This document shows, in pieces, positions 8,670-18,657 of a stretch of 64,000 bases of DNA. Under the pieces are notes generated by a model, which saw only the letters and a list, made by a program, of their open reading frames with translations, was not told where the DNA came from and searched no databases. Every line of letters starts with the position of its first letter. Within the stretch, counting starts at the first letter, position 1. Made by a program: the position numbers and the translations under genes. The stretch lies in contig NZ_CP095061.1 of assembly GCF_022921055.1 (NCBI RefSeq), positions 3,449,501 through 3,513,500 on the forward strand, given 5' to 3'. The DNA comes from Hymenobacter volaticus. GTDB taxonomy: Bacteria > Bacteroidota > Bacteroidia > Cytophagales > Hymenobacteraceae.

Positions 8670-9065
8670 TCACGGCTGTTGGTCAACCAAATAGTAGCTT
8701 GGCAGGCTGCTTACGCCATTTCGCTGAAGTAAATCCTTTTGCCGTTTTGCCAACTTGGCCGCATCCACTATAACTAGGGGTAACTCGTCTAGAGCGCTCT
8801 CTAGTTGTTGCGGTAAGAGATGCTGATAAAAGCTTTGATTTTGACTAGAGTAAAGTCCCCAATTTCCTTTTTGTGCAATAATGTCTTTGAGGTCCTTTCT
8901 TACGTCTGCTGGTTTTCTGTTTTGGTTACCTACAGCATGACGTAGAACCCGACTTAAAGCGGGTGATTGTGTTTGGCTTTGCAGCAATTTTTGAAGTTGG
9001 TCGAGTACGCCATCAATCTTAGTAGCGTGATTATGTAGACTAATGTAGTATTGTGCAAGATTCAT
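8670..9065 (-). CDS. Hypothetical protein, 131 aa
   Basis: Minus-strand frame from an ATG at 9065, divergent from the gene at 9154. The protein is helical and polar (DGVLDQLQKLLQSQTQSP, PADVRKDLKDIIAQKG), with no signal peptide or membrane segment and no motif I recognise. About 90 bases separate its start from the next gene on the plus strand, so the two may share a regulatory region. It is intact and protein-like in composition. Confidence 0.55.
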   Translation of the reverse strand: MNLAQYYISLHNHATKIDGVLDQLQKLLQSQTQSPALSRVLRHAVGNQNRKPADVRKDLKDIIAQKGNWGLYSSQNQSFYQHLLPQQLESALDELPLVIVDAAKLAKRQKDLLQRNGVSSLPSYYLVDQQP

Positions 9066-9153
9066 TTTAAATTTTTATCAATGTTTAAAAATCAAAAGTA
9101 TTAATATCAGCTTTTAGGGCAACCTTTTCTCGTCGAAATCAGCGCTCACCAAA

Positions 9154-9534
9154 ATGGCTTCACTTCCTTCACCCAACACCTTCAGTGATGTTCTCCAACG
9201 TTACCAGCCTCAAGTAGCCCAAATAAATGAGCAAGGCCATGAGTTACTACGGGAAGCACAAGAACTACTGTCTTACTTCGAGTCGATGCCCGAGCATTTG
9301 ACGCACCGTCAGTCGCACGACGCTGCTAATGAGCTACGTGCGCCTAAAGGTATTATTGCTGTCTTGGAAAGCTCTTTTGAAGATGTTTTCAAAAGTTTCA
9401 CAGCTGACCTTCCATCAGTGTACGATGAAGGTATGGATATAGCTTTAGCTGAGTATAAGTTTGAGGAATGTATCCGCACGGCTAGTGCTATTGTTGCTAC
9501 ATATCGTACTCAATTAGATACCCTTCCTCAATAA
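9154..9534 (+). CDS. Hypothetical helical protein, 126 aa
   Basis: Acidic, helix-rich soluble protein (INEQGHELLREAQELLSYFESM, IAVLESSFEDVFKSF) with no signal peptide. It ends 9 bases before the next gene on the same strand, so the two are very likely one transcript. No catalytic motif. Small helical two-gene units in islands are often toxin-antitoxin, immunity or structural pairs, but nothing here decides which. Confidence 0.6.
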   Translation: MASLPSPNTFSDVLQRYQPQVAQINEQGHELLREAQELLSYFESMPEHLTHRQSHDAANELRAPKGIIAVLESSFEDVFKSFTADLPSVYDEGMDIALAEYKFEECIRTASAIVATYRTQLDTLPQ

Positions 9535-9543
9535 TTCACCCTT

Positions 9544-9891
9544 ATGGCTCCAAAAAGAACATTCAAGAGCATAGTACCTACAACGTTCGCTTATAGCCGA
9601 GGTAAACTCTGGGAAGGTTTTAGTTATCCTTTGTATCGAATGAACTTGAACAAGATTATCGAGTTCGTCAATGAAACCAAACAAGAGTTAATTAACCGTT
9701 TTGGCTCCGTGCATGACCGCTCGGGAGTGGGTGCCGAAATCGACAGTATAGAGTTCATCTTAGAGCGTCTATCGAACTGGCATAGCGCTAATGAGCAAGT
9801 GGATATTCGTGACCAATACGTATATCTGGAGGCCTTAGAAAGTCACTTTGAGCATTTATTCGAAATGTTCGATGAGATGGATAGCGAATAG
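9544..9891 (+). CDS. Hypothetical helical protein, 115 aa
   Basis: Second gene of the pair, 9 bases after its neighbour. Begins with a basic stretch (MAPKRTFKSIVPTTFAYSRGK) and ends acidic (HFEHLFEMFDEMDSE). No signal peptide, membrane segment or known motif. Likely co-expressed with the 126-aa protein. Confidence 0.6.
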   Translation: MAPKRTFKSIVPTTFAYSRGKLWEGFSYPLYRMNLNKIIEFVNETKQELINRFGSVHDRSGVGAEIDSIEFILERLSNWHSANEQVDIRDQYVYLEALESHFEHLFEMFDEMDSE

Positions 9892-9987
9892 ACCTTATAA
9901 AATTCTTTGTAATACAACAGTAAAGATGCTGCTTACATACCTTGTATATTAACTAGCAACAAGGCTTACTCTCTAAACTTAGCTCTA

Positions 9988-10257
9988 ATGCAATACAGGG
10001 AATCTAAATTAGAATTTGAGGGTAAACGCATCATTTATATCCAGGTCGCCCCATCTAATGCTACCCCTGGCCCTAACGGACACCCGGCCTTTGTTGATGA
10101 GCTAGTTAGCCGGTACCAAACCCCTACTACTAGTGTCTTTATTGCGTTTGGCCTAACTATACCCTATGCGACTAACGATAGGAAGATGCTACTGATGCAT
10201 GCTCTATCCGCTGGAGTACTATCAGGCAAACTGAGTACGATTCTCAAATCACTTTAA
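9988..10257 (+). CDS. Hypothetical protein, 89 aa
   Basis: Starts at ATG 9988, 96 bases after the preceding gene. Mixed alpha/beta composition (SKLEFEGKRIIYIQVAPSNA, HALSAGVLSGKL). No recognised motif. The inverted repeat at 10289 follows the stop by about 30 bases and may end this transcript. Confidence 0.45.
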   Translation: MQYRESKLEFEGKRIIYIQVAPSNATPGPNGHPAFVDELVSRYQTPTTSVFIAFGLTIPYATNDRKMLLMHALSAGVLSGKLSTILKSL

Positions 10258-10288
10258 CAGTCACAGCCGTCGACTTCAAGAACCCATT

Positions 10289-10324
10289 ACACCTGCTGAA
10301 AACGACTATAATTTCAGCAGGTGT
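10289..10324 (+). terminator. Hairpin, possible terminator
   Basis: Perfect 13-bp inverted repeat (ACACCTGCTGAAA / TTTCAGCAGGTGT) with a 10-base loop, 31 bases after the 89-aa gene. No U-run follows, so termination is only likely, not certain. The remaining 240 bases up to 10567 hold nothing recognisable. Confidence 0.5.
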
Positions 10325-10567
10325 GTGTAATGATATGACGCCGATAATCAATTCTATTGGACGAGGCTTCAACAGCATAGCTGGAACCTCGCACTGAGTC
10401 GAAAAGGAATGTTCGTACTCCCAATATCTAACAGATAAGAAGGTACTAGACTAGGTGCTCATGGAGAAAACAAGAAGCTTAGATGAGGGTCAGCCGTTGG
10501 TTAACTAAACATCAATAAGCTCTTACAATCAGAAATAGGGCAAACTGTAAGGAAAAGGCAGTGTAGG

Positions 10568-13500
10568 TCAACTCGAAATGACACCTAAGTCCAGGTTATA
10601 CGTCTCTTTGAGATAACCTTGAGTAGAACCTAAGACATGCAGACTGCTATCAGGTATTGTGGCCTTCCTGAGTCCTGGCTGAACAATGAAAATTTTATAC
10701 ATGGCCGGAAGGATTTCAAGCGACCGTTTAAAATCAGCAAGCATCTGTTTGGTTCCTGTCTCAAAGCGAGTGGGAAATCCTCTTGCTATGCGTTCAGAGT
10801 CCCGTCGCAACATGTGGTCAATTAGGTCTATTGTCTTATATCTCCAATGAATACTCTTCTGAGCTTGACCACAAACCACATACAAGTCATCAATTCTGTT
10901 GCCAGGAGTTTCTTCCAGAGAGTACTTGCAGTGGAAAAACTCTACTAGGACTTTGTTCCGGCTCTTTCTGAAAGTGATGATATCTGCCGCTTCGCCTTGG
11001 TCATCATCATCAAATATGATGTCGTAACCTGACTGTTTCAATTGTTCGATTGTGTGAAACTGGATTGAATTACGTCGATGCTCTACAACCCCATCCCTCT
11101 TTTTATATTGAGATTCTCGTTTCAGCAATATACCAGGCCAAGTCCATGGAGCTATTTGGTCTACATCAAACGGTGGATAGCTATGGTCACTGGCGTCGAC
11201 GAAAATATTATTCTCTAAGTAAGATGTATTGAGGAACCGAATAGCAGGGCCCTCTTTTAAGAACCAATCTTCTATTACTTGATTTTTAGTCCCTTTCGAA
11301 ATATGGATATCTGGGCCGCTCAACTTTCTATACAGAAAGCCTCTTTTGTTGTCTTCATTTGGTTCTTCAATTACAAGCTCATATTCACTTGAATCTCCTA
11401 TATAGGACACAATAAACTTCAGTGGACCGTCAATACTTGGGTCAGCCAAGTCAATGCTAGTAAGGTAGATGGGTACTTCTATGTCCCCAAAAAGTAAGTG
11501 TACAGACCTTTGTGGTGCGTTCATGACGCTGACAGGCCATTCAATAGTAATTGGCATTGCTATTGGCCTACTGGTAGCAATTGTTGCTTTGAGCAGCCCA
11601 TCAATAATTCTATCACTGTCAAGAGTATCATTAGATACTTTACGGCCAACGTTGTAGCACCACTCACGCCACTTTACAAGGTTGGCTGCCTTACTGTAAG
11701 ACCATACTTTTCCTTTATAGGAGCAGCCCACACTTACTTTTTCGCCATTCTCATACCCAATTCCGAATACATTAGATTTAAAATAGTTAGCCTTATTGGC
11801 TGGTGATAAGGCTTCTTTCAAATCAGTACCGGAAAACATCTTGTACTGGATAGGTCCTGATATGGCATTCTTCAGGCCGATATTAAAAAGTACAGCCCGG
11901 TTTATGTCACTGAAAGAACGGAACATCATTTCGCCACTAAGCTGCACCACACCAGGGCTTATCGCTTCCGCTAGCTTTAATTGATGCTCGTCGGATGAGC
12001 TATAGATGTACAACAAGCTACTCTCTTGTTCTTTGTGGGCTATGTAGACATTCCATATAGTATCAGATATGCCTTTGATATTGCCCCACTCAATGTAAGA
12101 ACGTTGTTTGGTGACAATAATTAGAGTCTTGTTCTCACTGCTATAGGTATGGATATATTCTGTGTCTTTAAGCTTACTAAAGACCCTCTCAAAGTCTTCT
12201 GGCTTCCAATAACCGTCTTCTTTAGCATCTTCATCCTCGGAATCTCTCTCTTCCGGTTCTTTACACCTAAAGATGACTGTGCTCATCTTCGGAAGAAGAT
12301 TTTGCAAAGGAATCTCGCTTATCATCTTATCATCGAAAGATGATACGAACTCTTCCAAGTTGATTTTATCTTCTATTTCTAATGTACTACTATTTCTGAG
12401 GATAATATTCCAGTCGGCATCTTCGCTATATAAAGCTTTTATTTTTTTATCTACATCATTGCTGGCAGTGTTTGCCACCATAGTAGCTTCGCCGATGTTG
12501 GGAATAGTCCTGGTAAAGCGTCCAGTGAATTGAAGAGTAATCCCGAGGCTTTTATGCATGTCATGTAGAGCTGCAATCTTGAGTTGAGGTAAGTCAAAGC
12601 CTTCTCCCAACATGTCAACGCAGATAACAATCTTTGATTCTCTCGATAGTATTTGAGCTAAAATCCGTGCCTTCTCAAGGTCTCCTAGTTGGCTATGAAT
12701 CACCACCGGCTTTAAGTCCTCGTTAGGGCTATAGTAAGGGAGTATTTCCTCAGTTCTTTTAATTGAACTAACCCTGGCCATCATGATATGGTCAAGACCA
12801 CTTTCTAGGTCTCTCCTCAGTATGCGAATGGCTTTCTCAGCAATTAACTTGTCCGCCTCAATAGGGTTGACCTCAAAAATTGATTCAAGATTTATTCTCT
12901 TGAAATATTGCTCTTTTTGAGCCTTCGCAAGCGGATAGTTAAAAATTGTTTTCCCATCTATATGCTGCCCATCGTTTCGAAAGGGTGTCGCCGTGAATTG
13001 AACAATTTTTTTCTTCAGAAACCGCCCCCGAAAGGTAAACCAGGTTTTGGCTGGTATGTGGTGAGCCTCATCGATAAACAAGTGACTTACTAGCTCAGCG
13101 ATTCTAACCTGCACTTCAGGCGTACAGCCACCAACAATACTCATTGTAGTGACCACTATATTACACGAGTTAAATATGTCGTCGGCTTCTTCGGATGTTC
13201 TAGGCTTATGCCTTAACAAGCAAACCACTGGGAAATCCGCATTCTGGCCAATAATACCGAACTCTTTCAGAACACCAATAGATAGGAATTTATTGGCTAT
13301 CTGGTTACGAAGGGCATCAGTAGGAACAACAACCAGTATTTTATCACACTGATGATAGACTGTTACCCCCAACATGGTTTCCGTTTTGCCGGTACCCGTT
13401 GGCATAACAATGGTTGCCGGAGACTCACTTACCGTCCAATGTGCGGAAATGGCATGAATGGCCCCTACTTGCGGATTCCTTAGGCCAAACTGGACAATTC

Positions 13501-13912
13501 TATCTTCCGCCTCATCCCGAATTTCTGGAAGAAAATTAAAGTTGTTCTTCCAAGTTAAAGTCACCTGCCGGGTATATTCTATCCGTTCGTCTGTTTGCGA
13601 CGCAAGGCTTACGCTATCCATGACAGGATGCTTGAACCAGAATAGTTGACCGGAATTCGAGCGGGTGAGAATCTTTTCATTCTCCAAAACCCTTAATTGT
13701 GTGAGTTTATCGGCATGGGCTACGATAACAGCCTCAGAACCATCAGGCAAAGAAATTCTTACCCCTGTTATACCTTTCGCTGTGAACTCAGTACCTACCT
13801 CGAAAATCTTGACTGGAAGAAAAGCAATCTGCTTTATGGGGTTCTGTTGAATCTTTGTATCAATTTTAAAAACAGCGGGCAATATGTAGATGGGAACAGT
13901 GGGGTCTGGCAT
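10568..13912 (-). CDS. DEAD/DEAH SF2 helicase with possible C-terminal nuclease domain, 1114 aa
   Basis: SF2 helicase core: motif I MPTGTGKTE (170-178), DEAH at 281-284, motif III-type TATP (307-310), motif IV-V region (VICVDMLGEGFDLPQLKIA) and motif VI QFTGRFTR. This resembles restriction-type and UvrB-like translocases. A middle part of about 400 residues is unassigned. At the C-terminus residues 973-1000 read GEAADIITF...KVLVEFFHCKYS; Asp977, Glu991 and Lys996 could be a divergent PD-(D/E)XK active site, but the spacing is unusual (E-x4-K). No methyltransferase or HsdS-type gene is adjacent. Large single-gene helicase-nucleases in islands often act against phage or plasmids; that role is inference. 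The start ATG at 13912 is followed by an uninterrupted frame. Confidence 0.8.
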   Translation of the reverse strand: MPDPTVPIYILPAVFKIDTKIQQNPIKQIAFLPVKIFEVGTEFTAKGITGVRISLPDGSEAVIVAHADKLTQLRVLENEKILTRSNSGQLFWFKHPVMDSVSLASQTDERIEYTRQVTLTWKNNFNFLPEIRDEAEDRIVQFGLRNPQVGAIHAISAHWTVSESPATIVMPTGTGKTETMLGVTVYHQCDKILVVVPTDALRNQIANKFLSIGVLKEFGIIGQNADFPVVCLLRHKPRTSEEADDIFNSCNIVVTTMSIVGGCTPEVQVRIAELVSHLFIDEAHHIPAKTWFTFRGRFLKKKIVQFTATPFRNDGQHIDGKTIFNYPLAKAQKEQYFKRINLESIFEVNPIEADKLIAEKAIRILRRDLESGLDHIMMARVSSIKRTEEILPYYSPNEDLKPVVIHSQLGDLEKARILAQILSRESKIVICVDMLGEGFDLPQLKIAALHDMHKSLGITLQFTGRFTRTIPNIGEATMVANTASNDVDKKIKALYSEDADWNIILRNSSTLEIEDKINLEEFVSSFDDKMISEIPLQNLLPKMSTVIFRCKEPEERDSEDEDAKEDGYWKPEDFERVFSKLKDTEYIHTYSSENKTLIIVTKQRSYIEWGNIKGISDTIWNVYIAHKEQESSLLYIYSSSDEHQLKLAEAISPGVVQLSGEMMFRSFSDINRAVLFNIGLKNAISGPIQYKMFSGTDLKEALSPANKANYFKSNVFGIGYENGEKVSVGCSYKGKVWSYSKAANLVKWREWCYNVGRKVSNDTLDSDRIIDGLLKATIATSRPIAMPITIEWPVSVMNAPQRSVHLLFGDIEVPIYLTSIDLADPSIDGPLKFIVSYIGDSSEYELVIEEPNEDNKRGFLYRKLSGPDIHISKGTKNQVIEDWFLKEGPAIRFLNTSYLENNIFVDASDHSYPPFDVDQIAPWTWPGILLKRESQYKKRDGVVEHRRNSIQFHTIEQLKQSGYDIIFDDDDQGEAADIITFRKSRNKVLVEFFHCKYSLEETPGNRIDDLYVVCGQAQKSIHWRYKTIDLIDHMLRRDSERIARGFPTRFETGTKQMLADFKRSLEILPAMYKIFIVQPGLRKATIPDSSLHVLGSTQGYLKETYNLDLGVISS

Positions 13913-14240
13913 CTTATAGGTTGTGTAGAATTTATATAAAAGCAGCTCTATGTGAATCTTTTGTCAAGCTTCTGTCTTAACGATTTATGCTTTGCTATCA
14001 ACAAGTCAATATTCTTTATAGTGCGCCCTATGTACTTAGCTAGCTTTTTCGGAATATATCATCAAGCGAAGAATTTTGTTATTCCCTATGACCACCTAAT
14101 AGTTTAATTATTGTAGAGCGTAGGCTTTTCATCAGCGGCTTAGTTATTCAAGATTCCATTGTAAAGTACCAAGTTACCTAGGCCTAAACCCGAAGCAAGT
14201 GTTATGTCCGCCGAAGTTTCTAACATTTTTCACTGGGCAC

Positions 14241-14275
14241 AAAAAACCCTGACATCCATCGGGACGCCAGGGTTT
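14241..14275 (-). terminator. Rho-independent terminator
   Basis: Read on the minus strand, AAACCCTG...CAGGGTTTTTT: an 8-bp stem followed by six T, 21 bases after the stop of the 111-aa gene. Confidence 0.75.
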
Positions 14276-14295
14276 ATCATAGGCCTTATTTACAT

Positions 14296-14631
14296 TCAGG
14301 CTTGCTGCCTTTGGGCCTCAAGGCATGCAGCATCGAAGCAAGGGGCTCCAGGTTGGAAGTATATTATCATTTGTGCAATTTTATGCACGACAGTGCCATT
14401 ATCATCTACTTCATTCAAGGCAAGCTCTACTTGAGGTGCGCCGCTTGGACCTGGATTCGAGCATATACCAAGCAAAAATCTATTTTTGTTTGCTTGCTGA
14501 GGATGATGTCTTTTGAATTGAGCTATTAAGTCTATTTTTTCTGCACAGGCAATGTGAGGAGGTATATTATAACTATATGTTCCGCGGCCAAAAGGGGTGA
14601 AAAACTCTTGGAGATTAGCCATATTCGACAA
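14296..14631 (-). CDS. Hypothetical protein, 111 aa
   Basis: Minus-strand gene ending just before a strong terminator, which supports it being real. The protein has four cysteines (IACAEK, GICSNPG, APCFDAACLEA), a beta-rich middle (PQVELALNEVDDNGTVVHKIAQMIIYF) and no signal peptide. No known domain was recognised. Frames on the opposite strand in the same place are weaker. Confidence 0.5.
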   Translation of the reverse strand: MSNMANLQEFFTPFGRGTYSYNIPPHIACAEKIDLIAQFKRHHPQQANKNRFLLGICSNPGPSGAPQVELALNEVDDNGTVVHKIAQMIIYFQPGAPCFDAACLEAQRQQA

Positions 14632-15327
14632 TTGAAGTTGGTGGATGCACTTAGCGACGAGTATACGAAACGATACTACCTAGGGCTACAGCTACTTTAT
14701 ATATCTGCTCACAGCACTGTTGGGAAGACCTACCCTTCATCCCACGGCACTTCGGAGCAGAGGGAGTCCGCTTATTAGCTAGGAGCAACATGTTCGCCCG
14801 CAAGGCTACTACGTTTCCGCTAACGCCGGCAAAAATTACCACCTGAAATTCACTTCAACTAACGTCTTAGGGTTCAGTGCTGAAGGTTAGCAGGAATAAG
14901 ATTCTCCTTCGGAATCGGTCGTAATCTCTACCGTTTATGAATAGGACTGCGAGGGTAAAGTTTGAATAAATTTAATATCATTAATAGAAGTACTTTGCGG
15001 ATGGTCGTAATACGAATCAATTCGAGCCTTACAAGCAAGCAACTTCTGAACATAGTCTTTTACATAGTGTTACATAAACCATGCACCCGTTGCACCATCG
15101 TGACATTACTCTAGACGTGTTTAACGAATCAACGGGCATGGTTGCTGCTTCTCTGGCAAATTCGCCTGTGACTAGCAGTGTAATGAGCTTTGTAGATACA
15201 TATCTGTTACAGAACACATTGTCGTGAACTTTTTGGATTATCTCCGACCTATACCTGCTGAACCAATAATGTCGCAAGGATGGGAACCCGGCTGCATCGT
15301 CGGGTTTGTGCATTTATAGTCCTGTAA
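14632..15327. other. Non-coding region, about 700 bp
   Basis: Short frames exist (for example 94 codons on the minus strand at 15029-15313, Cys-rich end) but none shows a domain, good start or neighbour support. It may contain eroded genes. I report nothing definite. Confidence 0.35.
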
Positions 15328-15873
15328 TTAGATGCCCAAGTGTTTTCTTACCATTTTTTCTACTAACGGTGAAGACTCATCTACCTCTTCGGCAGCTTTG
15401 TCCATTTTCGGTTTAAGCTCACGAAATGATGCATCAAGTGTAGCCAACGAAATTCGATTGTTGAGGTAGCTGCTTATAATCTGGATGTACTCCATAGAAA
15501 CTTTTAGGATAGTGCTGTTAAATGCCTCAAGGCCATTTTTATCGGTTTGAGGCAACAGAAAACCAAGAGTGACGTATGATTTCATCAGCTCTTCCTGTAC
15601 AGCTAACAAGCTGTTTAATAACCGTTTCAACTCCTCATGGTCATCATTGATAACCACAGTAAGGTAGTTGACTCTGGCAAACAGTAGACCTACTGCCTGT
15701 GCATAGCTTCTGATTTCGGCATTACGGATAGATACAAGGCCATTGTAACGTAGCTCGTCCCGTTTACTTCGCCTATCCAGAAGGATTTTTAAGAGCGCCA
15801 GTGGAATGCCAGCTAAGGCAAATATTTGAACCCAGTACTGGATGGCGTAATTGAATAATTGCTTTATTGTCAT
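15328..15873 (-). CDS. Membrane-anchored hypothetical protein, 181 aa
   Basis: A single N-terminal membrane segment (VQIFALAGIPLALLKILL, about residues 14-31) followed by a basic stop (DRRSKRDE) and a long helical cytosolic domain (SLLAVQEELMKSYVTL). No enzyme motif. The layout, one anchor and a helical cytosolic body, is like the 173-aa protein at 26966-27487. Such proteins occur in defence islands as membrane effectors, but no direct evidence is present. Monocistronic. Confidence 0.6.
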   Translation of the reverse strand: MTIKQLFNYAIQYWVQIFALAGIPLALLKILLDRRSKRDELRYNGLVSIRNAEIRSYAQAVGLLFARVNYLTVVINDDHEELKRLLNSLLAVQEELMKSYVTLGFLLPQTDKNGLEAFNSTILKVSMEYIQIISSYLNNRISLATLDASFRELKPKMDKAAEEVDESSPLVEKMVRKHLGI

Positions 15874-16147
15874 CGTATAAAGATGAAACCTAGCTTAGGC
15901 TAGGGAGAATGGTCTGTACACTACACCAAAAACCATGTACCCTATTTTGACTAGAGTGGTACAGATTAGTCAACAATAGTGGTACAAGGCTAAGCATCCA
16001 AGGTGACTCAAAATCAGAAAAACAACCTCTACTCCCAGGGCCTTGAAAATATAGTGCAGTAGCGGATAGCAAACCTAACTTCTCAAGTGAATTTACTTAA
16101 AATACAAAATTTATCACTTTAGGTAAGCAATAATGAATCATTGTTTT

Positions 16148-16645
16148 CTATTCCGTAAAATTGAACAGACGAAGAACTTTTAAGATGTAATCTGATGTAG
16201 CTATTGATTCTTCTTCGCTTATACCTGAAGCATCTGCCAATTTATTATAGTAATGGAAATGAGATTCAACTATTACCATTAATTTCTCAATTTCAAATAG
16301 AACAGCAACTTTGTCATTGTGTTTTGACTTAATATTAACTGGACATATACATGCAAACAGAGTGAAAAATGAGGATATTTCAGGTGGCAAATCTTTATTT
16401 AGCCAATAAAACCAATACGGAAAACTATTATCTAGGAACAAAAAGAATTTTCTAACTTCAGGTATCTCAAACAACTCGCGCGAGTCATTATCGTAGCCCG
16501 TTATAACGATATTTATTTTATTATAAACCTCTCTTGGATTCTCATAATAATTTAGCAAAGTGCCATATATATCGATTACATCAAAATCTTCTATCTCCTT
16601 TTTATCGAATTGCATCATTATGATGTCAGCATCAGAGTAGTTCAT
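16148..16645 (-). CDS. Hypothetical protein, 165 aa, partner of the ECK nuclease gene
   Basis: Acidic soluble protein with many aromatic residues (DNSFPYWFYWLNKD near 72-85) and a helical C-terminus. It starts 9 bases after the stop of the 540-aa nuclease-like gene on the same strand, so the two form an operon with the nuclease first. Its role may be to assist or restrain the nuclease. No family recognised; Met codons at 16645 and shortly after are both possible starts. Confidence 0.6.
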   Translation of the reverse strand: MNYSDADIIMMQFDKKEIEDFDVIDIYGTLLNYYENPREVYNKINIVITGYDNDSRELFEIPEVRKFFLFLDNSFPYWFYWLNKDLPPEISSFFTLFACICPVNIKSKHNDKVAVLFEIEKLMVIVESHFHYYNKLADASGISEEESIATSDYILKVLRLFNFTE

Positions 16646-16654
16646 ATCTTTTAG

Positions 16655-18277
16655 CTATTTATTTTTATTAAGCCAAGCTCTTAATTCGAAAAATGTCATA
16701 ACCCAATACTCACTTACCAAAAATTTTACAACATTGGGACTTGATGTTACGAATATTTGATTTATTGAGTATCCAGGCTTCAAATCAATACCATGCTGCA
16801 ATTTAAAAACACTAGCCACAGAATGGTAATTATTTAAAACCCAGTCTATTTTTTTCAAAAACTTATAATGATATTTTTTTTGATTGAAATGGTCATTAAT
16901 TACTTGCCCCATCCCTCTAGCATCGACTATAGTTGCTAAGTTTTTACACTCTATAACAAGCATTGCATTAGCATCCCTATCAAAAGCAATAATATCTATT
17001 TCGCCACATGATAAATCTTTTTTGTTTACTTTTTTAAGATTTATTATACACATGTAATTATTCGATTCCAATAACTTCTTGGTCTCTTGTTCAAATATAT
17101 CTTCATGATAGTAACGCTCAATTTCTGCCAGCTCAACAGCAGAACCTTTATACTTCTTGAGGTCACTTCTCTGACCTGAAACCAACTTATATATAAAAGT
17201 ATTTAACCACTCTGATATTGCCGTTGGGCTTATTATTAAATGTGTTTTACTAGATGTAATTGAAACGTGGCTCGCAGTTGCATCATCATATATTGCTTCG
17301 AGGTTATCAGACAAGTTTAACACTATTCCACAATAGTTTAACAACCTGACAGATTGACTTTTCCTTAAAAAGTCTCTTGGTTCGTAAAAAGGGTGACTAG
17401 CATTTAATGCTATAAATTCCAAGAAGCCTTTGACACTTTCTCGAGAAATGCCTGATGCGCTAACAATGAAATCGATAGCTTCTTCATATGGTTGAACTAG
17501 TATCTCAGCAGATATAGGACCACATATTTTCTCTAAAATATCTATTGATAATTTGCTTGCTATTTCAAGTGTGAATTTGAAATTATCACTTAGGAAACTA
17601 TCAATTTTTGCTAGTAGTACAGGATTATGAGGACTAATAGGATTATCAGAACGCGAATGACCATCACTAGTTAAATAAGATGCAATGTTCTTATATAGTG
17701 CCCTATCTTTATTATCTCTAATTATGAAGCCATCCTGAATAGTAGATGGGCTAAAAACAAGATAAGACGATTTTAAAATATCTTTCAGATGGTGTAAAAA
17801 ATTAGAGCTTTCAGATGAGGTAATCATTCCAGCTAGAACAGTAAACATATCATTCAAGTCCTGTTCATCAGGCTTCAACTTCTTGAATGTGAATTTTCCG
17901 TTTAGCTTTTCTATCGCTTTCTCAGTTACATATCTCCACCCATACCTGCCTATTGGCGCTAATTCAGATGACTCTCCAACAAGTTTTGCTACGTCAGACT
18001 TAGGCATATGGTATATCATTGTCCACACTGCAATTTGTCTGTAAGCTTCGAGTGCCCAACTAGCAGGATGGCATCTATTTAAAATAGAATCAAATTCTGC
18101 TCTTAACTTATCAAAGCTCTTATTGTGAAAGCTCTTTACTTGATTCAGGTCACTAGTCTCGTGAACAATTCCTTCCGGCCATGCCTCTGTTATAACTCTG
18201 CAAATTGTTGAATAATTTATTGAACTAGCTGGTAAAAAGGGCTTTTTACTCTTTTCTTTAATACTAGAATTAGACAT
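16655..18277 (-). CDS. PD-(D/E)XK nuclease-domain protein, 540 aa
   Basis: Residues about 425-450 read CGEIDIIAF...AMLVIECKNLA: Glu426, Asp428, Glu443 and Lys445 make a textbook restriction-endonuclease-fold active site (GEhD...ExK). A helix with MGQVINDHF follows, as in NERD and Mrr-like nucleases. The first 400 residues are mostly helical and unassigned, perhaps a recognition or sensor domain. No transmembrane segment. First gene of a two-gene unit with the 165-aa protein. DNA is distinctly AT-rich, consistent with horizontal acquisition. Nuclease fold is well supported; a defence role is inference. Confidence 0.7.
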   Translation of the reverse strand: MSNSSIKEKSKKPFLPASSINYSTICRVITEAWPEGIVHETSDLNQVKSFHNKSFDKLRAEFDSILNRCHPASWALEAYRQIAVWTMIYHMPKSDVAKLVGESSELAPIGRYGWRYVTEKAIEKLNGKFTFKKLKPDEQDLNDMFTVLAGMITSSESSNFLHHLKDILKSSYLVFSPSTIQDGFIIRDNKDRALYKNIASYLTSDGHSRSDNPISPHNPVLLAKIDSFLSDNFKFTLEIASKLSIDILEKICGPISAEILVQPYEEAIDFIVSASGISRESVKGFLEFIALNASHPFYEPRDFLRKSQSVRLLNYCGIVLNLSDNLEAIYDDATASHVSITSSKTHLIISPTAISEWLNTFIYKLVSGQRSDLKKYKGSAVELAEIERYYHEDIFEQETKKLLESNNYMCIINLKKVNKKDLSCGEIDIIAFDRDANAMLVIECKNLATIVDARGMGQVINDHFNQKKYHYKFLKKIDWVLNNYHSVASVFKLQHGIDLKPGYSINQIFVTSSPNVVKFLVSEYWVMTFFELRAWLNKNK

Positions 18278-18657
18278 ACTAACTACTGATTTTTAGGCAT
18301 TTATTTAAGAATACAATTTATCAATAAATTGCAGTTAATATGCTTTTTATATCATATGAATGTTGGCTTAAATAAAAGTGATGGGTAGAGCAGTGGACAA
18401 CTCGATGATTTCATATCCCCCAATTATTTGGCCTGCTATAAAAGCAGGGTACATTCTCTAATACACCAAAAGCTGGCCTTAACTATGCTATTAGCGTCCT
18501 ACGAATACAAAAGAAGAAGGCCAAGTAACTCATCACGCTGAGGTAGGCGGCTCCTGGCTCCAATTTTATGGTGGACCAACAGAGCTGTCAGTAATAGAGA
18601 TACGACTGCCGACGAGACTATAGTATATCAGGTCTGTTTTGCTCTTGGATGTCTTAG
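18278..18657. other. Non-coding gap, 380 bp
   Basis: No protein-like frame and no strong hairpin. Likely holds the promoter of the minus-strand nuclease gene and the end of the transcript of the membrane protein gene upstream. Confidence 0.35.

Noticed and set aside
15029..15313. 94-codon minus-strand frame with Cys-rich end
   Set aside because: No recognisable pattern, no promoter or terminator; too weak to call a gene.
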